A DNA stretch of 64,000 nt from an uncultured Acetatifactor sp. Its GTDB lineage: Bacteria > Bacillota > Clostridia > Lachnospirales > Lachnospiraceae. A program made the translations under genes and the position numbers. Below, piece by piece: positions 34,677 to 45,289 of the stretch (the stretch's first letter is position 1; each line of letters starts with the position of its first letter). Below the pieces are notes generated by a model, which did not search any database, was not told where the DNA came from, and saw nothing but the letters and a program-made list of their open reading frames with translations. The stretch lies in assembly GCA_947625255.1 (NCBI GenBank), contig CANQNT010000001.1, forward strand, positions 120,349 through 184,348, in the 5' to 3' direction.

Positions 34677-36347
34677 ATGAAGTCAGACATTCAGATCGCA
34701 CAGGAAGCCGTGATGGAGCCGATCACGGAGGTGGCGGGCAGACTCGGTATCGCTTTGGATGATTTGGAATTGTATGGAAAATATAAAGCTAAGATTTCCG
34801 AGGAGTATTGCCGGAAGATCAGCAGTAATCCGGATGGAAAGCTGATCCTGGTCACGGCGATCAATCCCACTCCGGCCGGAGAGGGAAAGACTACCACCAG
34901 CGTAGGCCTGGGTCAGGCCTTTGGTAAGTTGGGGAAAAAGGCCATTGTGGCTTTGCGGGAGCCGTCTCTGGGGCCTTGTTTTGGAATCAAGGGCGGTGCT
35001 GCGGGGGGCGGATATGCCCAGGTAGTGCCCATGGAAGAACTGAATCTTCATTTTACGGGAGACTTTCACGCGGTTACTTCTGCCAATAATCTTTTGGCGG
35101 CTCTTTTGGACAATCACATTCAGCAGGGCAATGACCTGCGGATTGACACCAGGCAGATTGTTTGGAAGCGTTGTCTGGATATGAATGACCGCGCGCTGCG
35201 AAATATCGTAATCGGTATGGGCGGCAAGTCGGACGGCGTAGTGCGGGAGGATCACTTTGTCATTACGGTAGCCAGTGAGATCATGGCGATTCTCTGTCTG
35301 GCGGAGAACATGAAAGACCTTAAGGAGAGGCTTTCCAGAATCGTGGTGGCTTATAATCAGGCGGGAGAACCGGTAACCGCCGCGGACCTGCAGGCAGTTG
35401 GAGCCATGGCGGCGCTGTTAAAGGATGCCATCAAGCCCAATCTGGTGCAAACCTTGGAGCACACGCCGGTACTGGTGCATGGCGGTCCTTTTGCTAACAT
35501 CGCCCACGGCTGTAATTCGGTACGCGCTACCAGAGCCGCGCTGAAGATGGCGGATTACTGCATCACGGAAGCGGGCTTTGGAGCGGACCTGGGCGCGGAG
35601 AAGTTTTTTGATATTAAATGCCGCATGGCAGGTTTCCACCCGGACGCGGTGGTTTTGGTTGCAACCGTGCGCGCTTTGAAGTATAATGGTGGTGTGCCTA
35701 AGATCGCGCTTGCGGAAGAAAATCTGGAAGCGCTGCAAAAAGGAATCGTCAACCTGGAGAAGCACATCGAGAATCTACAGAAATTTGGTGTGCCCGTGGT
35801 GGTGACGCTGAATTCTTTCGTGTCGGATACGGAGGCGGAGGTGGCTTTTGTAGAGCGCTTCTGCAAAGAGAGAGGCTGTGAATTCGCCTTATCCCAGGTA
35901 TGGGAAAAGGGCGGCGAGGGCGGTATTGTCCTGGCGGAAAAGGTGCTTTCCACATTGGCGGAAAAAGAAAGTCATTTCCGGCCGCTTTATGAGGACGGTT
36001 GTGGGCTGCGGGAAAAGATTGAGATTGTTTCCAGGGAAATTTATGGAGCGGCCGGCGTGAATTTCGCCCCTGCGGCAATCAGGCAGATCAACAGACTTGA
36101 GAGTCTGGGATTTGGCAATCTTCCCGTTTGCATGGCGAAGACCCAGTATTCCCTTTCGGATGATCCGACGCTTCTTGGACGGCCGCAGGGCTTTGAAGTG
36201 AATGTCAGAGAGGTCTATGTATCGGCCGGGGCGGGCTTTGTGGTCGTTTTGACCGGAACGGTAATGACCATGCCGGGACTCCCGAAACAGCCCGCGGCTT
36301 ATAGGATTGACGTGGACGAGAGCGGCAGAATCACGGGGCTGTTCTGA
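34677..36347 (+). CDS. fhs: Formate-tetrahydrofolate ligase
   Basis: Makes 10-formyl-THF from formate, ATP and THF, a step of the acetogenic methyl branch and of purine synthesis. At 556 residues it has the standard length. Motifs include the P-loop [17 protein letters not shown] and the [15 protein letters not shown] segment, with PNLVQTLE further on. The ATG at 34677 has AAGGAAGAGG upstream, while the ORF opens 30 bases earlier. It is followed by folD, which continues the pathway. Confidence 0.97.
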   Translation: MKSDIQIAQEAVMEPITEVAGRLGIALDDLELYGKYKAKISEEYCRKISSNPDGKLILVTAINPTPAGEGKTTTSVGLGQAFGKLGKKAIVALREPSLGPCFGIKGGAAGGGYAQVVPMEELNLHFTGDFHAVTSANNLLAALLDNHIQQGNDLRIDTRQIVWKRCLDMNDRALRNIVIGMGGKSDGVVREDHFVITVASEIMAILCLAENMKDLKERLSRIVVAYNQAGEPVTAADLQAVGAMAALLKDAIKPNLVQTLEHTPVLVHGGPFANIAHGCNSVRATRAALKMADYCITEAGFGADLGAEKFFDIKCRMAGFHPDAVVLVATVRALKYNGGVPKIALAEENLEALQKGIVNLEKHIENLQKFGVPVVVTLNSFVSDTEAEVAFVERFCKERGCEFALSQVWEKGGEGGIVLAEKVLSTLAEKESHFRPLYEDGCGLREKIEIVSREIYGAAGVNFAPAAIRQINRLESLGFGNLPVCMAKTQYSLSDDPTLLGRPQGFEVNVREVYVSAGAGFVVVLTGTVMTMPGLPKQPAAYRIDVDESGRITGLF

Positions 36348-36426
36348 TTTCCTGAACGGATGATCTGTCAGGGCACGTGTCGGAGTGGTCTTTCACAAGA
36401 AAGCGACCAGAAACGAGGTGTATATC

Positions 36427-37278
36427 GTGGCAAAAATCATAGACGGAAAGGCGATTTCCGCTCAGATCAAGGAAGAAGTGAAGCAACAGGTGGCGCGGCT
36501 GAAAGCAAAGGGAAAAGAAGTGACCCTGGCGGTCATTCAGGTGGGAAACGATCCCGCTTCCTCCGTATATGTGGGCAATAAGAAAAAGGCTTGTGAATAT
36601 GTAGGGATTCGCTCTCTGAGCTACGAGCTTCCGGAGGAGACCACCCAGGAAAAATTGCTTTCTCTGATCGATGAATTGAACGGCAGGGAAGATGTAGATG
36701 GAATTCTGGTGCAGCTTCCCCTGCCGGCCTGGATTTCAGAGGAAGGTGTCCTTGAAAGGATATCTCCATCAAAAGACGTGGATGGTTTTCATCCGCAGAA
36801 CGTGGGGGCCCTGTGTGTAGGAAAGCCGGGGCTTGTTCCCTGCACGCCTGCGGGGATCATAGAGCTCCTGAAGCGTTCCGGCATTGAGATCGCAGGCAAG
36901 GAGTGCGTTGTGGTAGGCAGGAGCAATATCGTTGGCAAGCCCATGGCCCTGCTGCTCCTCGGGGAAAATGGGACAGTGACCATTGCCCACAGCAGGACAA
37001 AGGATTTGAAGCGCGTCACTTCCAGGGCGGATATTCTGGTGGTGGCGGTTGGAAAGAGAAAATTGATCACCAGGGAATATGTCAAGGAAGGCGCCGTGGT
37101 GATCGATGTGGGGATTCACCGCACGTCAGGCAGTAAGAAGCTGTGCGGTGATGTGGATTATGAGAGCGTGGAACCTGTCTGCAGCGCGATCACGCCCGTA
37201 CCGGGCGGCGTGGGACCCATGACGATAGCGATGTTAATGCACAATTGCGTAGAGAGCGCAGGCAAAGGATTTAATTAG
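36427..37278 (+). CDS. folD: Bifunctional methylene-THF dehydrogenase / methenyl-THF cyclohydrolase
   Basis: Interconverts 5,10-methylene-THF and 10-formyl-THF, next to Fhs in the pathway. The 283-residue protein starts at a GTG with GAGGTG upstream (the open frame begins 42 bases earlier, at a GTG without such a site). Motifs: the catalytic SSVYVGNKKKAC lysine region, DGILVQLPLP, CTPAG, VVGRSNIVGKP, and TPVPGGVGPMT. The operon fhs-folD is clear. Confidence 0.97.
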   Translation: MAKIIDGKAISAQIKEEVKQQVARLKAKGKEVTLAVIQVGNDPASSVYVGNKKKACEYVGIRSLSYELPEETTQEKLLSLIDELNGREDVDGILVQLPLPAWISEEGVLERISPSKDVDGFHPQNVGALCVGKPGLVPCTPAGIIELLKRSGIEIAGKECVVVGRSNIVGKPMALLLLGENGTVTIAHSRTKDLKRVTSRADILVVAVGKRKLITREYVKEGAVVIDVGIHRTSGSKKLCGDVDYESVEPVCSAITPVPGGVGPMTIAMLMHNCVESAGKGFN

Positions 37279-37286
37279 GAGTTCAT

Positions 37287-38768
37287 ATGAAATGTCCAAA
37301 TTGTGGTTCTGATATGCCAGATGATGTTTTGTATTGTGAGCATTGCGGGAAAGACATTCATATTGTCCCTGATTTTGAGCCGGATTTGGATTATCGGATT
37401 GGAGGATTCGCCGGCGGCCCATTAAGCGAGCAGGAGAAAAATAGTAAGGCTTCTCCAAAGGAAGGCAACAAGGAGCGGGAGAAAGAGGACAAGGAGGGTG
37501 ATCCTCCCCGGAGACGGCGGCAGAAACTGGATTACATGATAATTTCAGCCGGCGTATGCCTCGTGGGGCTCTTGGCGGTAATGGCAGCGGTCGCCATCTA
37601 TTTTTATCATTATTGGTCTTATGATTATCAGCTGCAGCGTGCTTCGGAATGTATTGCCCAGGGTCGCTATGATGAGGCGATTGGATATTATGAGCGCGCG
37701 TTGGAGCTGGATTATACGGATATCGAAGTGAATTTTTCCCTGGCAGAATCCTATCTGAAAAAAGGCAATAAAATGGAGTATGAATATTTGCTCAGAGAGA
37801 TCATTCAAAGCCCTTTCTGCAATCAGGAACAATTGGAACGGGCTTACGGAAAGCTGTTCGAAATCTATCGGGATCGGGGCGAATATGACACGATCAACGA
37901 AATCCTTCATAAGAGCGGGAATGAGGCGATTCAAACCGCCTATCAGAGATATTTGGTGGAACCGCCGGAGTTCAGCTATGATTCGGGCTATTATAATGTG
38001 GCGGTCTCTTTGAAACTGACATCCTGTGCGGCGGGAAGCATTTATTATACCATGGATGGAACCGATCCGGGAGAGAACAGTCTCTTGTATACTGCCCCCA
38101 TTTTGCTGACGGAAACGACGACAGTCAAGGCGATTTTTATCAATGAATACGGGGTGGCCAGCGATCTCGCGGAGAGGACATTTCATATTTTCGTGGATTT
38201 GGAAGTGGAGCCCGACGTCAGCGTGATCGATGGAGAATACCATGTTCCCACGCTGATCGAAGTATCCAATGACGATGAGGCTGACATCTATTACACCACG
38301 GACGGAGAAGATCCAACGGCATCTTCCCGGCTATATACGGGTCCCATTCATATGCCTGTGGGACAGAGTATTTTTAAATTCGCCAGCCTCAGGGAAGACG
38401 GAACTTGCGGGAAAGTGGCTGTGCGGCGGTATCATCTCGTCCTGGATACGGATCTGACACCGGAGGCCGCAGGGGATATTGTTGTAGGCAAGATGATCGA
38501 GCAGGGAAAGATCTTTGACGCGGAAGGCTTTTTTGAAGAAGGGGCGGGAGCCAGATATTTTTATCAGTATCAATACGTGACCAATGTGGAAGGAGACGCG
38601 GACTACTATGTGTTCGCGGAGATCTATCAGGATGCCCTGGGCGTTCAGGAACGGACCGGCAGCTTCTACGCGGTGAATATTTATACGGGTGAATGCTATA
38701 AGCTGTTGATCGATAAGAACAACTATAGCTTGGTTGAACTAATAATAAACTCCCCGGAAGAGGGATAA
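37287..38768 (+). CDS. Zinc-ribbon membrane protein with TPR and chitobiase-type repeats
   Basis: A 493-residue protein of mixed parts. Residues 1-25 form a zinc ribbon with two CxxC pairs (CPNCGSDM, CEHCGKD). An acidic linker leads to one membrane helix near residues 90-112. A TPR-like region follows (RYDEAIGYYERALELDYTD). Then come two chitobiase/beta-hexosaminidase C-terminal repeats, each with IYYTMDGTDPG or IYYTTDGEDPT and a SRLYTGPI-like end, and a last domain. It is probably cytoplasm-anchored with the repeats outside. It is nine bases after folD and 14 before nfnA. Function unknown. Confidence 0.75.
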   Translation: MKCPNCGSDMPDDVLYCEHCGKDIHIVPDFEPDLDYRIGGFAGGPLSEQEKNSKASPKEGNKEREKEDKEGDPPRRRRQKLDYMIISAGVCLVGLLAVMAAVAIYFYHYWSYDYQLQRASECIAQGRYDEAIGYYERALELDYTDIEVNFSLAESYLKKGNKMEYEYLLREIIQSPFCNQEQLERAYGKLFEIYRDRGEYDTINEILHKSGNEAIQTAYQRYLVEPPEFSYDSGYYNVAVSLKLTSCAAGSIYYTMDGTDPGENSLLYTAPILLTETTTVKAIFINEYGVASDLAERTFHIFVDLEVEPDVSVIDGEYHVPTLIEVSNDDEADIYYTTDGEDPTASSRLYTGPIHMPVGQSIFKFASLREDGTCGKVAVRRYHLVLDTDLTPEAAGDIVVGKMIEQGKIFDAEGFFEEGAGARYFYQYQYVTNVEGDADYYVFAEIYQDALGVQERTGSFYAVNIYTGECYKLLIDKNNYSLVELIINSPEEG

Positions 38769-38782
38769 GGAGAGGTGCTTAA

Positions 38783-39661
38783 ATGTACAAGATTGTAAAA
38801 GCGAAAGAACTGACCACGAACATTTACTTAATGGACGTGGAGGCTCCTAGGGTCGCAAAGTATTGTGAACCAGGGCAATTTGTCATCGTGAGGATGGGGG
38901 AGGATGGAGAGCGGATTCCACTGACCATCTGTGATTATGACAGAGAGGCTGGAATCGTGACCATCGTATTCCAATGTGTCGGAGCCAGCACAAAGAGGAT
39001 GGCCAGCCTGCAGGAGGGAGACAGTTTCCACGATGTCGTAGGACCGTTGGGCTGTCCTTCGGATTTGACCAGGGAGAATCCGGAAACTTTACGCGCCAAA
39101 AAGATTCTCTTTGTGGCGGGCGGTGTGGGGACTGCCCCCGTGTATCCCCAGGTAAAATGGCTGCATGAAAGAGGCATTCAGGCGGATGTGATCATGGGCA
39201 GCAAAACCAAGGATCTTTTGATTCTGGAAAAAGAGATGAAAGCCGTTGCCGGCAATCTTTATGTGACCACTGATGATGGATCCTATGGCAGAAGCGGCAT
39301 GGTGACCCAGGTAATTAAGGATTTGGTGGCGGAGGGTCATCACTATGACGTATGTATCGCCATCGGTCCCATGATCATGATGAAGTTCGTCTGCCTCATG
39401 ACCAGGGATTTGAACATACCCACCGTTGTCAGCCTGAACCCGATCATGGTGGACGGTACCGGAATGTGTGGAGCCTGCCGCGTGACCGTGGGAGGAAAAA
39501 TAAAATTCGCTTGTGTAGATGGGCCCGAATTTGACGGACATCAGGTGAATTTTGACGAGGCTATGCGCCGTCAGACGATGTATCGGACAGAAGAGGGCAG
39601 AGCCATGCTCCGCCTGGAAGAGGGCGGGACCCATCACGGCGGCTGCGGGTACTGCGAGTAA
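38783..39661 (+). CDS. nfnA: NfnA-like ferredoxin-NADP+ oxidoreductase subunit
   Basis: A 292-residue flavoprotein with FAD domain, NAD-binding Rossmann part (FVAGGVGTAPVYPQ) and a C-terminal [2Fe-2S] centre (GTGMCGACRVTVGG plus a later Cys, and HGGCGYCE at the end). It is the small subunit of the electron-bifurcating NADH-dependent ferredoxin:NADP+ oxidoreductase, or of a SudBA sulfide dehydrogenase. The following gene is its partner. Confidence 0.88.
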   Translation: MYKIVKAKELTTNIYLMDVEAPRVAKYCEPGQFVIVRMGEDGERIPLTICDYDREAGIVTIVFQCVGASTKRMASLQEGDSFHDVVGPLGCPSDLTRENPETLRAKKILFVAGGVGTAPVYPQVKWLHERGIQADVIMGSKTKDLLILEKEMKAVAGNLYVTTDDGSYGRSGMVTQVIKDLVAEGHHYDVCIAIGPMIMMKFVCLMTRDLNIPTVVSLNPIMVDGTGMCGACRVTVGGKIKFACVDGPEFDGHQVNFDEAMRRQTMYRTEEGRAMLRLEEGGTHHGGCGYCE

Positions 39662-39733
39662 GGTCCTTTGGATAAAAAAGAGATTTTTTGCAGAAAAAAG
39701 AAAAAAAACAACGATTGGAAGATGGAGGATAGA

Positions 39734-41119
39734 ATGGACGTATTAAAGAAAGTACCGGTTCGTGAACAGGACCCCGGGGTTCGCGCCACGAATTTTAAGG
39801 AGGTTTGCCTTGGCTATAATCTGGAAGAGGCCATGTGTGAGGCAGGCAGATGTATTAATTGTCGGAATGCCCAGTGTGTCAAGGGATGTCCTGTGGCCAT
39901 TGACATTCCCGGTTTTATCAGCAAGGTGAAAGCCGGAGATATAGAGGGCGCCTATCAGGTGATCAGTGATGCCAGCGCGCTTCCGGCGGTCTGCGGGCGC
40001 GTTTGTCCCCAGGAGACCCAGTGTGAGGGGAAATGTATCCGCGGGATCAAGGGTGAGCCGATTTCCATCGGTAAGCTGGAACGTTTCGTGGCGGATTGGG
40101 CCAGGGAGAACGGTATCGTACCGCAAGGCTGCAGGGAAAAGAAAGGCCGCAAGGTGGCAGTGATCGGTTCTGGTCCTGCCGGTTTGACCTGCGCCGGAGA
40201 CTTGGCGAAAATGGGTTATGACGTAACGATTTTCGAAGCGCTGCATGAGCCGGGCGGCGTATTGGTCTATGGAATTCCGGAGTTCCGTCTGCCGAAGCAG
40301 GCGGTGGTCGCCAGGGAGATTGAAAATGTGAAAGCCTTGGGCGTTAAGATTGAAACCAATGTGGTCATCGGTAAGTCCGTGACCATTGACCAGTTGATCG
40401 AGGAGGAAGGCTTCGAAGCAATCTTTATCGGTTCCGGAGCGGGACTTCCTAAATTTATGGGAATTCCGGGTGAGAACTCCAACGGTGTGTTCTCTGCCAA
40501 TGAGTACCTGACCAGAAGTAATTTGATGAAGGCCTTTGATCCGAATTCTCCCACGCCGATCATGCATGGAAAGAGGGTGGCCGTGGTCGGCGGCGGCAAC
40601 GTGGCCATGGATGCGGCCAGAACGGCGCTTCGTCTGGGAGCGGAGGTGCATATTGTGTACCGCAGAAGTGAAGAGGAGCTGCCTGCCAGAGTGGAAGAAG
40701 TGCATCACGCCAGGGAAGAGGGCATTATTTTCGATCTGTTGACCAATCCTACCGAGATCCTGGCTGATGAAAAGGGCTGGGTAACGGGAATGAAGTGCGT
40801 TCGTATGGAGCTGGGAGAGCCTGATGAATCCGGCAGAAGAAGACCCGTTGTAATTCCCGATTCTGAGTTTGTCATGAATCTGGACACCGTGATCATGTCC
40901 TTGGGAACCTCCCCCAATCCGTTGATTTCTTCTACCACGGAGGGCCTGGAGGTCAATAAATGGAAGTGCATCGTTGCGGACGAGGCGAATGGCAAGACCA
41001 CGAAAGAAGGCGTTTACGCAGGCGGCGATGCCGTGACCGGAGCCGCCACCGTGATTTTGGCCATGGGCGCCGGCAAGGCCGCTGCAAAGGGGATTGATGA
41101 ATACCTGATGAGCAAGTAA
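39734..41119 (+). CDS. nfnB: NfnB-like, glutamate synthase small-subunit family
   Basis: A 461-residue protein, the large partner of NfnA. The N-terminus carries cysteines for two [4Fe-4S] clusters (CINCRNAQCVKGCPV, then CGRVCPQETQCEGKC), followed by two nucleotide-binding motifs (VIGSGPAGLTCAG and VVGGGNVAMDAA). The ATG at 39734 has GGAGG upstream; the frame opens at 39668 as a TTG. It may be annotated as gltA-type, but the nfnA neighbour supports Nfn. Confidence 0.88.
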   Translation: MDVLKKVPVREQDPGVRATNFKEVCLGYNLEEAMCEAGRCINCRNAQCVKGCPVAIDIPGFISKVKAGDIEGAYQVISDASALPAVCGRVCPQETQCEGKCIRGIKGEPISIGKLERFVADWARENGIVPQGCREKKGRKVAVIGSGPAGLTCAGDLAKMGYDVTIFEALHEPGGVLVYGIPEFRLPKQAVVAREIENVKALGVKIETNVVIGKSVTIDQLIEEEGFEAIFIGSGAGLPKFMGIPGENSNGVFSANEYLTRSNLMKAFDPNSPTPIMHGKRVAVVGGGNVAMDAARTALRLGAEVHIVYRRSEEELPARVEEVHHAREEGIIFDLLTNPTEILADEKGWVTGMKCVRMELGEPDESGRRRPVVIPDSEFVMNLDTVIMSLGTSPNPLISSTTEGLEVNKWKCIVADEANGKTTKEGVYAGGDAVTGAATVILAMGAGKAAAKGIDEYLMSK

Positions 41120-41152
41120 TAAACGTGTGTCTGGCGCGGACAGAGTCGGGAA

Positions 41153-41635
41153 ATGATGAAAATATCCATTTTATGCGTGGGCAAGGTGAAAGAGGCGTTT
41201 TACCGCGAGGCCGTTGGGGAGTATGCGAAGCGTCTCGGGAAATATTGTAAATTTGAAATCCTGGAAGTGGCGGATGAGAAGACGCCGGACCAGGCTTCGG
41301 CGGCGGAGGAGCTTCTGATCAAGGAACGGGAGGCGAAGCGCCTTCTGGCCAAAATCAGCGAGGATATGTACGTCTGCACATTGGAGATTCCGGGCGGAAA
41401 ATATAGTTCTGAAGGCTTTGCGGGCTTGATCGGGCAGGCCGCGGTTCGTGGAAAAAGCCATATTGCCTTTGTCATTGGCGGTTCGCTTGGACTGCATGAA
41501 TCTGTCTGCAGGAGGGCTGACTGTGCGGTGAGTTTTTCGGATATGACTTTTCCCCATCAGCTGATGCGGGTTATTTTGTGCGAGCAGATTTATCGCGCCT
41601 TTCGCATTCTGAACGGGGAACCTTATCACAAATAG
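41153..41635 (+). CDS. rlmH: 23S rRNA (pseudouridine-1915-N3)-methyltransferase
   Basis: A SPOUT methyltransferase of 160 residues that methylates pseudouridine 1915 of 23S rRNA. Signature parts are the start KISILCVGKVKE, the SAM knot FVIGGSLGL and the end FPHQLMRVILCEQIYRAF with NGEPYHK. A second ATG three bases on is equally possible. No ribosome site stands out. Confidence 0.95.
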   Translation: MMKISILCVGKVKEAFYREAVGEYAKRLGKYCKFEILEVADEKTPDQASAAEELLIKEREAKRLLAKISEDMYVCTLEIPGGKYSSEGFAGLIGQAAVRGKSHIAFVIGGSLGLHESVCRRADCAVSFSDMTFPHQLMRVILCEQIYRAFRILNGEPYHK

Positions 41636-41654
41636 AGGCGGGAAGGAGTAAGGT

Positions 41655-44021
41655 TTGGATAAGAGGAAAACAGGGTGTTCAAACAATTGGAAAAAGCTTG
41701 CCTGTCTCTGTATTGTGATATTGATGGGATTCTGTGCGGTACAAATGCTTCGTCCCAATCGACAGTACACCTATGCGGGCGATATGGAGTTTCCTGCGGA
41801 GGAAGCCTTTAACGGGCTTGTGGCGATGGATGGGATTGCTTTGCCCATGGGGGTGTATGAAGCTTCACTGGAATACCGAACAGATGTGGATCTTGGGGGA
41901 AGATGTACACTGCAGGACGGCACTGTTTTTACCGGCGGACTGTTGACCAATGGTGAACATTTTTACAGCGGACTGGATCGGACGAGTTTTCGTTTCTGGC
42001 TTTTCGAGGATACGGAGGCCTTGCAGCTGGTGCTGGAGCATGAAGCCGGAAGCTCTTTGTGGGTCGGGGACTTGGTGATCACGGAGACCGACCAGCTTTG
42101 GACGATTTTTTTGACTTTCTTAAGTTTTGCGTTGTTTTTGATTCTGGGGAGCGTTCTGATACAAAGAAAATTGCGGAAAGGCTTGCTTTGCCGGGAACAG
42201 AGAGACGTGCTTTTTGGTCTGGCCGTGATTGCGGGGATGGCATCCATACCTTTTTTATTGGGAACGAGCGTAAGCGGAGCGGATTTCACTTATCATTTAC
42301 AACGGATCGAGGGTGTCAAGGACGGTCTTTTAAGCGGTCAATTCCCGGTACGTCTAGAGCCGGAATGGGTCCATGGCCATGGCTATGCGGACGGAGTGTT
42401 TTATTGCAACGCGTTATTGCTCTTCCCGGCGATTCTGCGTCTGTTGGGCTTTACCGTCACGGACAGCTATAATTGCTATGGAATTGCAATGAATATCCTT
42501 ACCGTTGGGATCTCTTACTATTGCTTTTCCAGAATTTTTAAAAATCGGATTACCGGACTGATGTGCAGCGGTCTATATACCTTGTCTATTCCACGCATCT
42601 ACAAGCTGGTGATCACTTCCGCCGTGGGCGAGGGGAGCGCGATCACTTTTTTCCCGTTGATTTTGTATGGCTTATATCGTATCTTTACGGAGGATCCCCG
42701 ATCAGGCGCCGTTCTCTCTGACGGGCATTTGGGCGGATCAAACAGCCTGGCCGAATCAAAAAGTCTGGTTGAACCCAAAAGCGAGTCCGGCATTTCTGTT
42801 TCAGGCTATGAAACGACTTGGATTCCGTTGGCGTTCGGGCTGACCGGGGTTTTGCAGACCCATGTGCTGAGCTGTGAAATTACCGCTTTTTTGATAATCG
42901 TGATTTGTCTGCTTTGTATTCGCAAAGTGTTCCAAAAGGCCGTGTTTTGGGAACTTTTCAAGGCGGCTTTTGTAGCGGTGGTTTTCAGCCTGTGGTACAT
43001 TGTGCCGTTTTTGGACTATTATCTGACAGAGGATATGCATATAAAGCATGTATCCGCCAGAACGATTCAGGAGAGAGGGCTTTATATCACGCAGCTGGCT
43101 TCCCATTTTATTTCCTATGGAACGGGGACCGCGGATCTGGGCGGGGCGAATTCCCTTGGGATCGGGCTGGTTTTGGTGGTTGTTTTTTTCGTGGTCTGTA
43201 TCCTATGGTTTGGGGGAAAGCTGCGGGAAAAGGGAGAGCCGATCCTGTTGCTTGGAAAGGCATCCGTGGTGTTTGGCGGGGGACTGATGCTGATGAGTCT
43301 GAATCTCTTTCCCTGGGATTGGATTCAGAGCTGGAACAGGATCGTGGCTTCCCTGGTCAGCAGCATTCAGTTTCCCAATCGCTTTTTGGGCTGGGCTGCG
43401 GCGTTCCTGGTGACTGCTTTCGGGTTCTGCCTTTGGTATTGCCAACGGAATGGTGAACGCCTGGGCTATGTGCTGATGGTGGTTTTGTGCCTTGCCGGCA
43501 TCACTACTTCCAGCCTTTATTTGATGGATTATGTGATTAAAAATCAGCAGCAATTTCAATTATATAACGAGGAAGGAATGGGTTTCGGATATATTTCCGG
43601 TGCGGAGTACCTGATCGAGGGGACGAATGAGGAAACCTTATATTATAAGGGGCCCATTGCCGGGAACGGTGTCCGGGTGGAGCGTTATGCCAAAGAATAT
43701 TTGAATGTGGAAATGACATGCGCCAATCTTTCCCAGGAGGAAAGCTATGTGGAGCTGCCTTTGCTGCATTATAAGGGATATCGTGCCTATGTCCCGGAAA
43801 CGGGAGAAGAACTGACCGTGCAAAAGGGCGCGAATAATGTGGTGCAGGTGCGGATTCCCGCCACCTTTACGGGAACCGTCAAGGTGGGATTTCAGAGCCC
43901 CTTTTACTGGAGAATCGCGGAATTTGTAAGTGGGACAGGTTGGATTCTCATGGGCATTTGTTATTTGTGGAAAAAGAGGAAATTTTATGGAAGCGAACAC
44001 GGAAAATATCAAAAAGTCTAA
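41655..44021 (+). CDS. Large membrane protein, YfhO-like / PMT-like fold
   Basis: A 788-residue protein with a first helix near residues 15-35, an extracytoplasmic beta-rich domain, about ten membrane helices, and an Ig-like or beta-rich C-terminal part ending in a final helix. In the middle the loop around residues 355-375 has a twice-repeated hydrophilic motif (SLAESK, SLVEPK). The layout is like YfhO and GT-C membrane proteins, but no catalytic motif is certain. Start is TTG with AAGGAG upstream. The next gene overlaps it by 35 bases. Confidence 0.6.
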   Translation: MDKRKTGCSNNWKKLACLCIVILMGFCAVQMLRPNRQYTYAGDMEFPAEEAFNGLVAMDGIALPMGVYEASLEYRTDVDLGGRCTLQDGTVFTGGLLTNGEHFYSGLDRTSFRFWLFEDTEALQLVLEHEAGSSLWVGDLVITETDQLWTIFLTFLSFALFLILGSVLIQRKLRKGLLCREQRDVLFGLAVIAGMASIPFLLGTSVSGADFTYHLQRIEGVKDGLLSGQFPVRLEPEWVHGHGYADGVFYCNALLLFPAILRLLGFTVTDSYNCYGIAMNILTVGISYYCFSRIFKNRITGLMCSGLYTLSIPRIYKLVITSAVGEGSAITFFPLILYGLYRIFTEDPRSGAVLSDGHLGGSNSLAESKSLVEPKSESGISVSGYETTWIPLAFGLTGVLQTHVLSCEITAFLIIVICLLCIRKVFQKAVFWELFKAAFVAVVFSLWYIVPFLDYYLTEDMHIKHVSARTIQERGLYITQLASHFISYGTGTADLGGANSLGIGLVLVVVFFVVCILWFGGKLREKGEPILLLGKASVVFGGGLMLMSLNLFPWDWIQSWNRIVASLVSSIQFPNRFLGWAAAFLVTAFGFCLWYCQRNGERLGYVLMVVLCLAGITTSSLYLMDYVIKNQQQFQLYNEEGMGFGYISGAEYLIEGTNEETLYYKGPIAGNGVRVERYAKEYLNVEMTCANLSQEESYVELPLLHYKGYRAYVPETGEELTVQKGANNVVQVRIPATFTGTVKVGFQSPFYWRIAEFVSGTGWILMGICYLWKKRKFYGSEHGKYQKV

Positions 44022-45162
44022 TTTGATCAACAGAGCAATGTATGTCATCATATGGCTCAGTGCCTCGCTCCCGGCTTTTTGCGGATATCTGATGGATGGC
44101 GGAGAAATAAGAGAGTGGATTGCAAGGGTTGAGGAGCTGAAGGGCGGAGCCTTTTTCAGTCAGCTCTCACCTCTTGATTCCAATTTGTGGCTCTTGCCTA
44201 TGGTCTTGCTTTGCAGGGCCGGGCTCAGTTTGGGAATTGCTTATGGTATATTTGTTCTATTGCTGCAGTCAGCCGCCACTTTCTGCGCGAAATTGCTTTT
44301 TTCCCGCTTGTTCGGAGAGCGGGAGCAGACTTTGTTCGCCACGCTGTTTTACGTTACTTGTCCTTATCATATCTATGTTTGCTTCGATCTGGGGGATTGG
44401 GGAAAGGCGGTGGCCTGGACGCTGACGCCTTTGGCCGCCTGGGGAATGGCCGGAATTGTGCGAAAAGGGTTTGGATGGCTGGATTCTGTGGTCGTTGCCC
44501 TCGCTATGGCGGGAATCGGTTACGCTGATTGCAGGATGTTTTTGGTGGCTGCAGGGGTCCTTTTCCTCGGGATTCTTTGGTATCGTAAGTTTGTGGGATT
44601 TTTCCCATTGCTCTTGGGGGCGATCCTTTACGGACCGGGTTTGATTCGCTTGATTGTCTATCTGTTTACGGGCGGCGATGGGAGCTATCAGCTCTCCCTG
44701 CAGTCCATTGCGGGATCAGGTTATGCTTTGGGACAGTTTTTTTCTTCCTACGTTTATGCAGAGGGAAGGCCTGGCCTGGGGCTGGGGCTTCTGGGAGGAA
44801 TTTTGCTTTCCCTTTGGCTGCGTTTCGCGAGAAATGTCCGTTTGCCCAAAAAGGCGGATTTTTGCGTTTTTTTTGCGGTATTGTTTCTTCTGATGTCTTC
44901 CTGGAGATTTCCCTGGGATGTGATTTCCAGAATCGGAGTTCCCGTTTTACGGTTGGTTTCCCTCATGGAAACTCCCGCTGTCTTTTTTGGATGCGCCTGT
45001 ATGTTCCTTAGCGTGCCGGCAGCCTGGGGAGTAGGAGAGGCGATGAAGCAGGAGTCGAAATATGTCAGAGTCGGTGCCCCTCTATTGATCTTTGCGGCTT
45101 CGATAGCAATTGCAGTGTTCTTATGCAATTCCCTGACTTATATTCGCATGCCCCTTTCGTAA
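43987..45162 (+). CDS. Multi-pass membrane protein, partner of the preceding gene
   Basis: A 391-residue protein with about eleven helices. The start ATG at 43987 lies inside the end of the preceding gene; the AGGAAAT before it is a weak ribosome site, so coupling is likely. Motif YHIYVCFDLGDWGKAVAW and IPW-type segments resemble the helical part of the upstream protein, so it may be a shorter paralogue. Function unknown. Confidence 0.6.
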   Translation: MEANTENIKKSNLINRAMYVIIWLSASLPAFCGYLMDGGEIREWIARVEELKGGAFFSQLSPLDSNLWLLPMVLLCRAGLSLGIAYGIFVLLLQSAATFCAKLLFSRLFGEREQTLFATLFYVTCPYHIYVCFDLGDWGKAVAWTLTPLAAWGMAGIVRKGFGWLDSVVVALAMAGIGYADCRMFLVAAGVLFLGILWYRKFVGFFPLLLGAILYGPGLIRLIVYLFTGGDGSYQLSLQSIAGSGYALGQFFSSYVYAEGRPGLGLGLLGGILLSLWLRFARNVRLPKKADFCVFFAVLFLLMSSWRFPWDVISRIGVPVLRLVSLMETPAVFFGCACMFLSVPAAWGVGEAMKQESKYVRVGAPLLIFAASIAIAVFLCNSLTYIRMPLS

Positions 45163-45289
45163 GGAAAGGTGAGAGCGGAACGAAAATTCCGAAACAGGGC
45201 AATTTGCGGTAGAAGTGTTAAATCCCGCAGATGCCTGACGGGTTGAGGATGGAATATGCCGGACTTCGAATTAAAGAGGAGGAATCAGT

